Under the pieces are notes generated by a model. The model was not told where the DNA came from. It ran no database searches and saw only the letters and a list, made by a program, of their open reading frames with translations. Below, one piece after another: positions 14,341 to 14,483 of a stretch of DNA of 14,483 nt. The DNA is from CAZONU01 sp965370045 (GTDB lineage Bacteria > Planctomycetota > SZUA-567 > JAKLDR01), in NCBI GenBank assembly GCA_965370045.1, contig CBDUSI010000114.1:1-14483 (forward strand), read 5' to 3'. The position numbers and the translations under genes are program-made. How positions within the stretch are numbered: position 1 is the stretch's first letter; every line of letters begins with the position of its first letter.

Positions 14341-14483
14341 CGCGGGCTAGCAGGCCGTTGGAAAATGGGGCGTCGTGACGGCAGACGCTCCCGAGCGATG
14401 CGAGGCCCGAGGGTGAGTGCGATGCCTCTGGCATCGTGCGAATCCCGAGAACGAAGCAGCGCGACGGGACCGCCTGTCGCCCA
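14341..14483. repeat. Possible dispersed noncoding repeat, partial at right edge
   Basis: No credible gene in 14305-14483. The region has repeat-like texture: CCCGAG occurs three times, GCGATGC twice, and CGATGCC-TCT-GGCATCG (14420-14436) forms a hairpin. On the minus strand a TTTTCCAACGGCCTGCTAG block lies at its end next to the glycosidase leader. It resembles short dispersed intergenic elements in planctomycete-like genomes, but that is from memory and only one copy is here. No clear promoter for the glycosidase gene was found. Confidence 0.3.

Overview
The window looks like chromosomal DNA from a high-GC, free-living heterotrophic bacterium, most likely Planctomycetota or a neighbouring PVC-type lineage. 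This rests on style rather than a marker gene: a secreted PQQ-propeller/HEAT mosaic protein, a heparinase II/III-like lyase beside a GHL-type glycosidase, a CCP-like M14 peptidase, and a large share of lineage-specific hypotheticals. Most genes have a clear purine-rich Shine-Dalgarno site. No tRNA, rRNA, CRISPR array, transposase or prophage block is visible.

Layout. (1) 1-499: right end of a plus-strand gene cut by the window edge. Its first ~95 codons look coding (possibly a phage-type helix-turn-helix/small-terminase-like protein), then coding character fades. It meets the next gene tail to tail at a strong GC hairpin. (2) 500-1531 minus: zinc-dependent medium-chain dehydrogenase. (3) 1532-1754: divergent intergenic region with three perfect inverted repeats that look like operators. 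(4) 1755-2642 plus: very basic Arg/Pro/Val-rich lipoprotein with a 120-bp tandem repeat, closed by a 13-bp-stem terminator. (5) 2735-3473 plus: a consensus-like sigma70 promoter driving a small uncharacterised HExxH (putative metallopeptidase) protein. (6) 3565-6636 plus: 1,023-aa exported protein with helical repeats, PQQ-like propeller, HEAT-like repeats, Pro/Arg linker and a C-terminal beta-rich module. (7) 6690-9101 minus: thiS-thiG-cysS, tightly packed behind a TTGACA promoter. (8) 9195-14304 minus: GHL-type glycosidase, heparinase II/III-like protein and M14 peptidase-like protein, a probable polymer-degradation operon. (9) 14305-14483: noncoding sequence with repeat-like texture.

How the genes work together. 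thiS and thiG make the thiazole half of thiamin; cysS is housekeeping and apparently co-transcribed. The GHL and heparinase-like genes (35-nt gap) probably act in sequence on an acidic polysaccharide, with the lyase exported and the glycosidase cytosolic. The dehydrogenase and the basic lipoprotein share an upstream region and could share a TetR-type regulator, but no regulator gene is present here.

I do not see a convincing new multi-gene system. The best leads are the repeat lipoprotein with its palindromic control region, the small HExxH protein, and the M14-like protein that seems to lack the catalytic glutamate.
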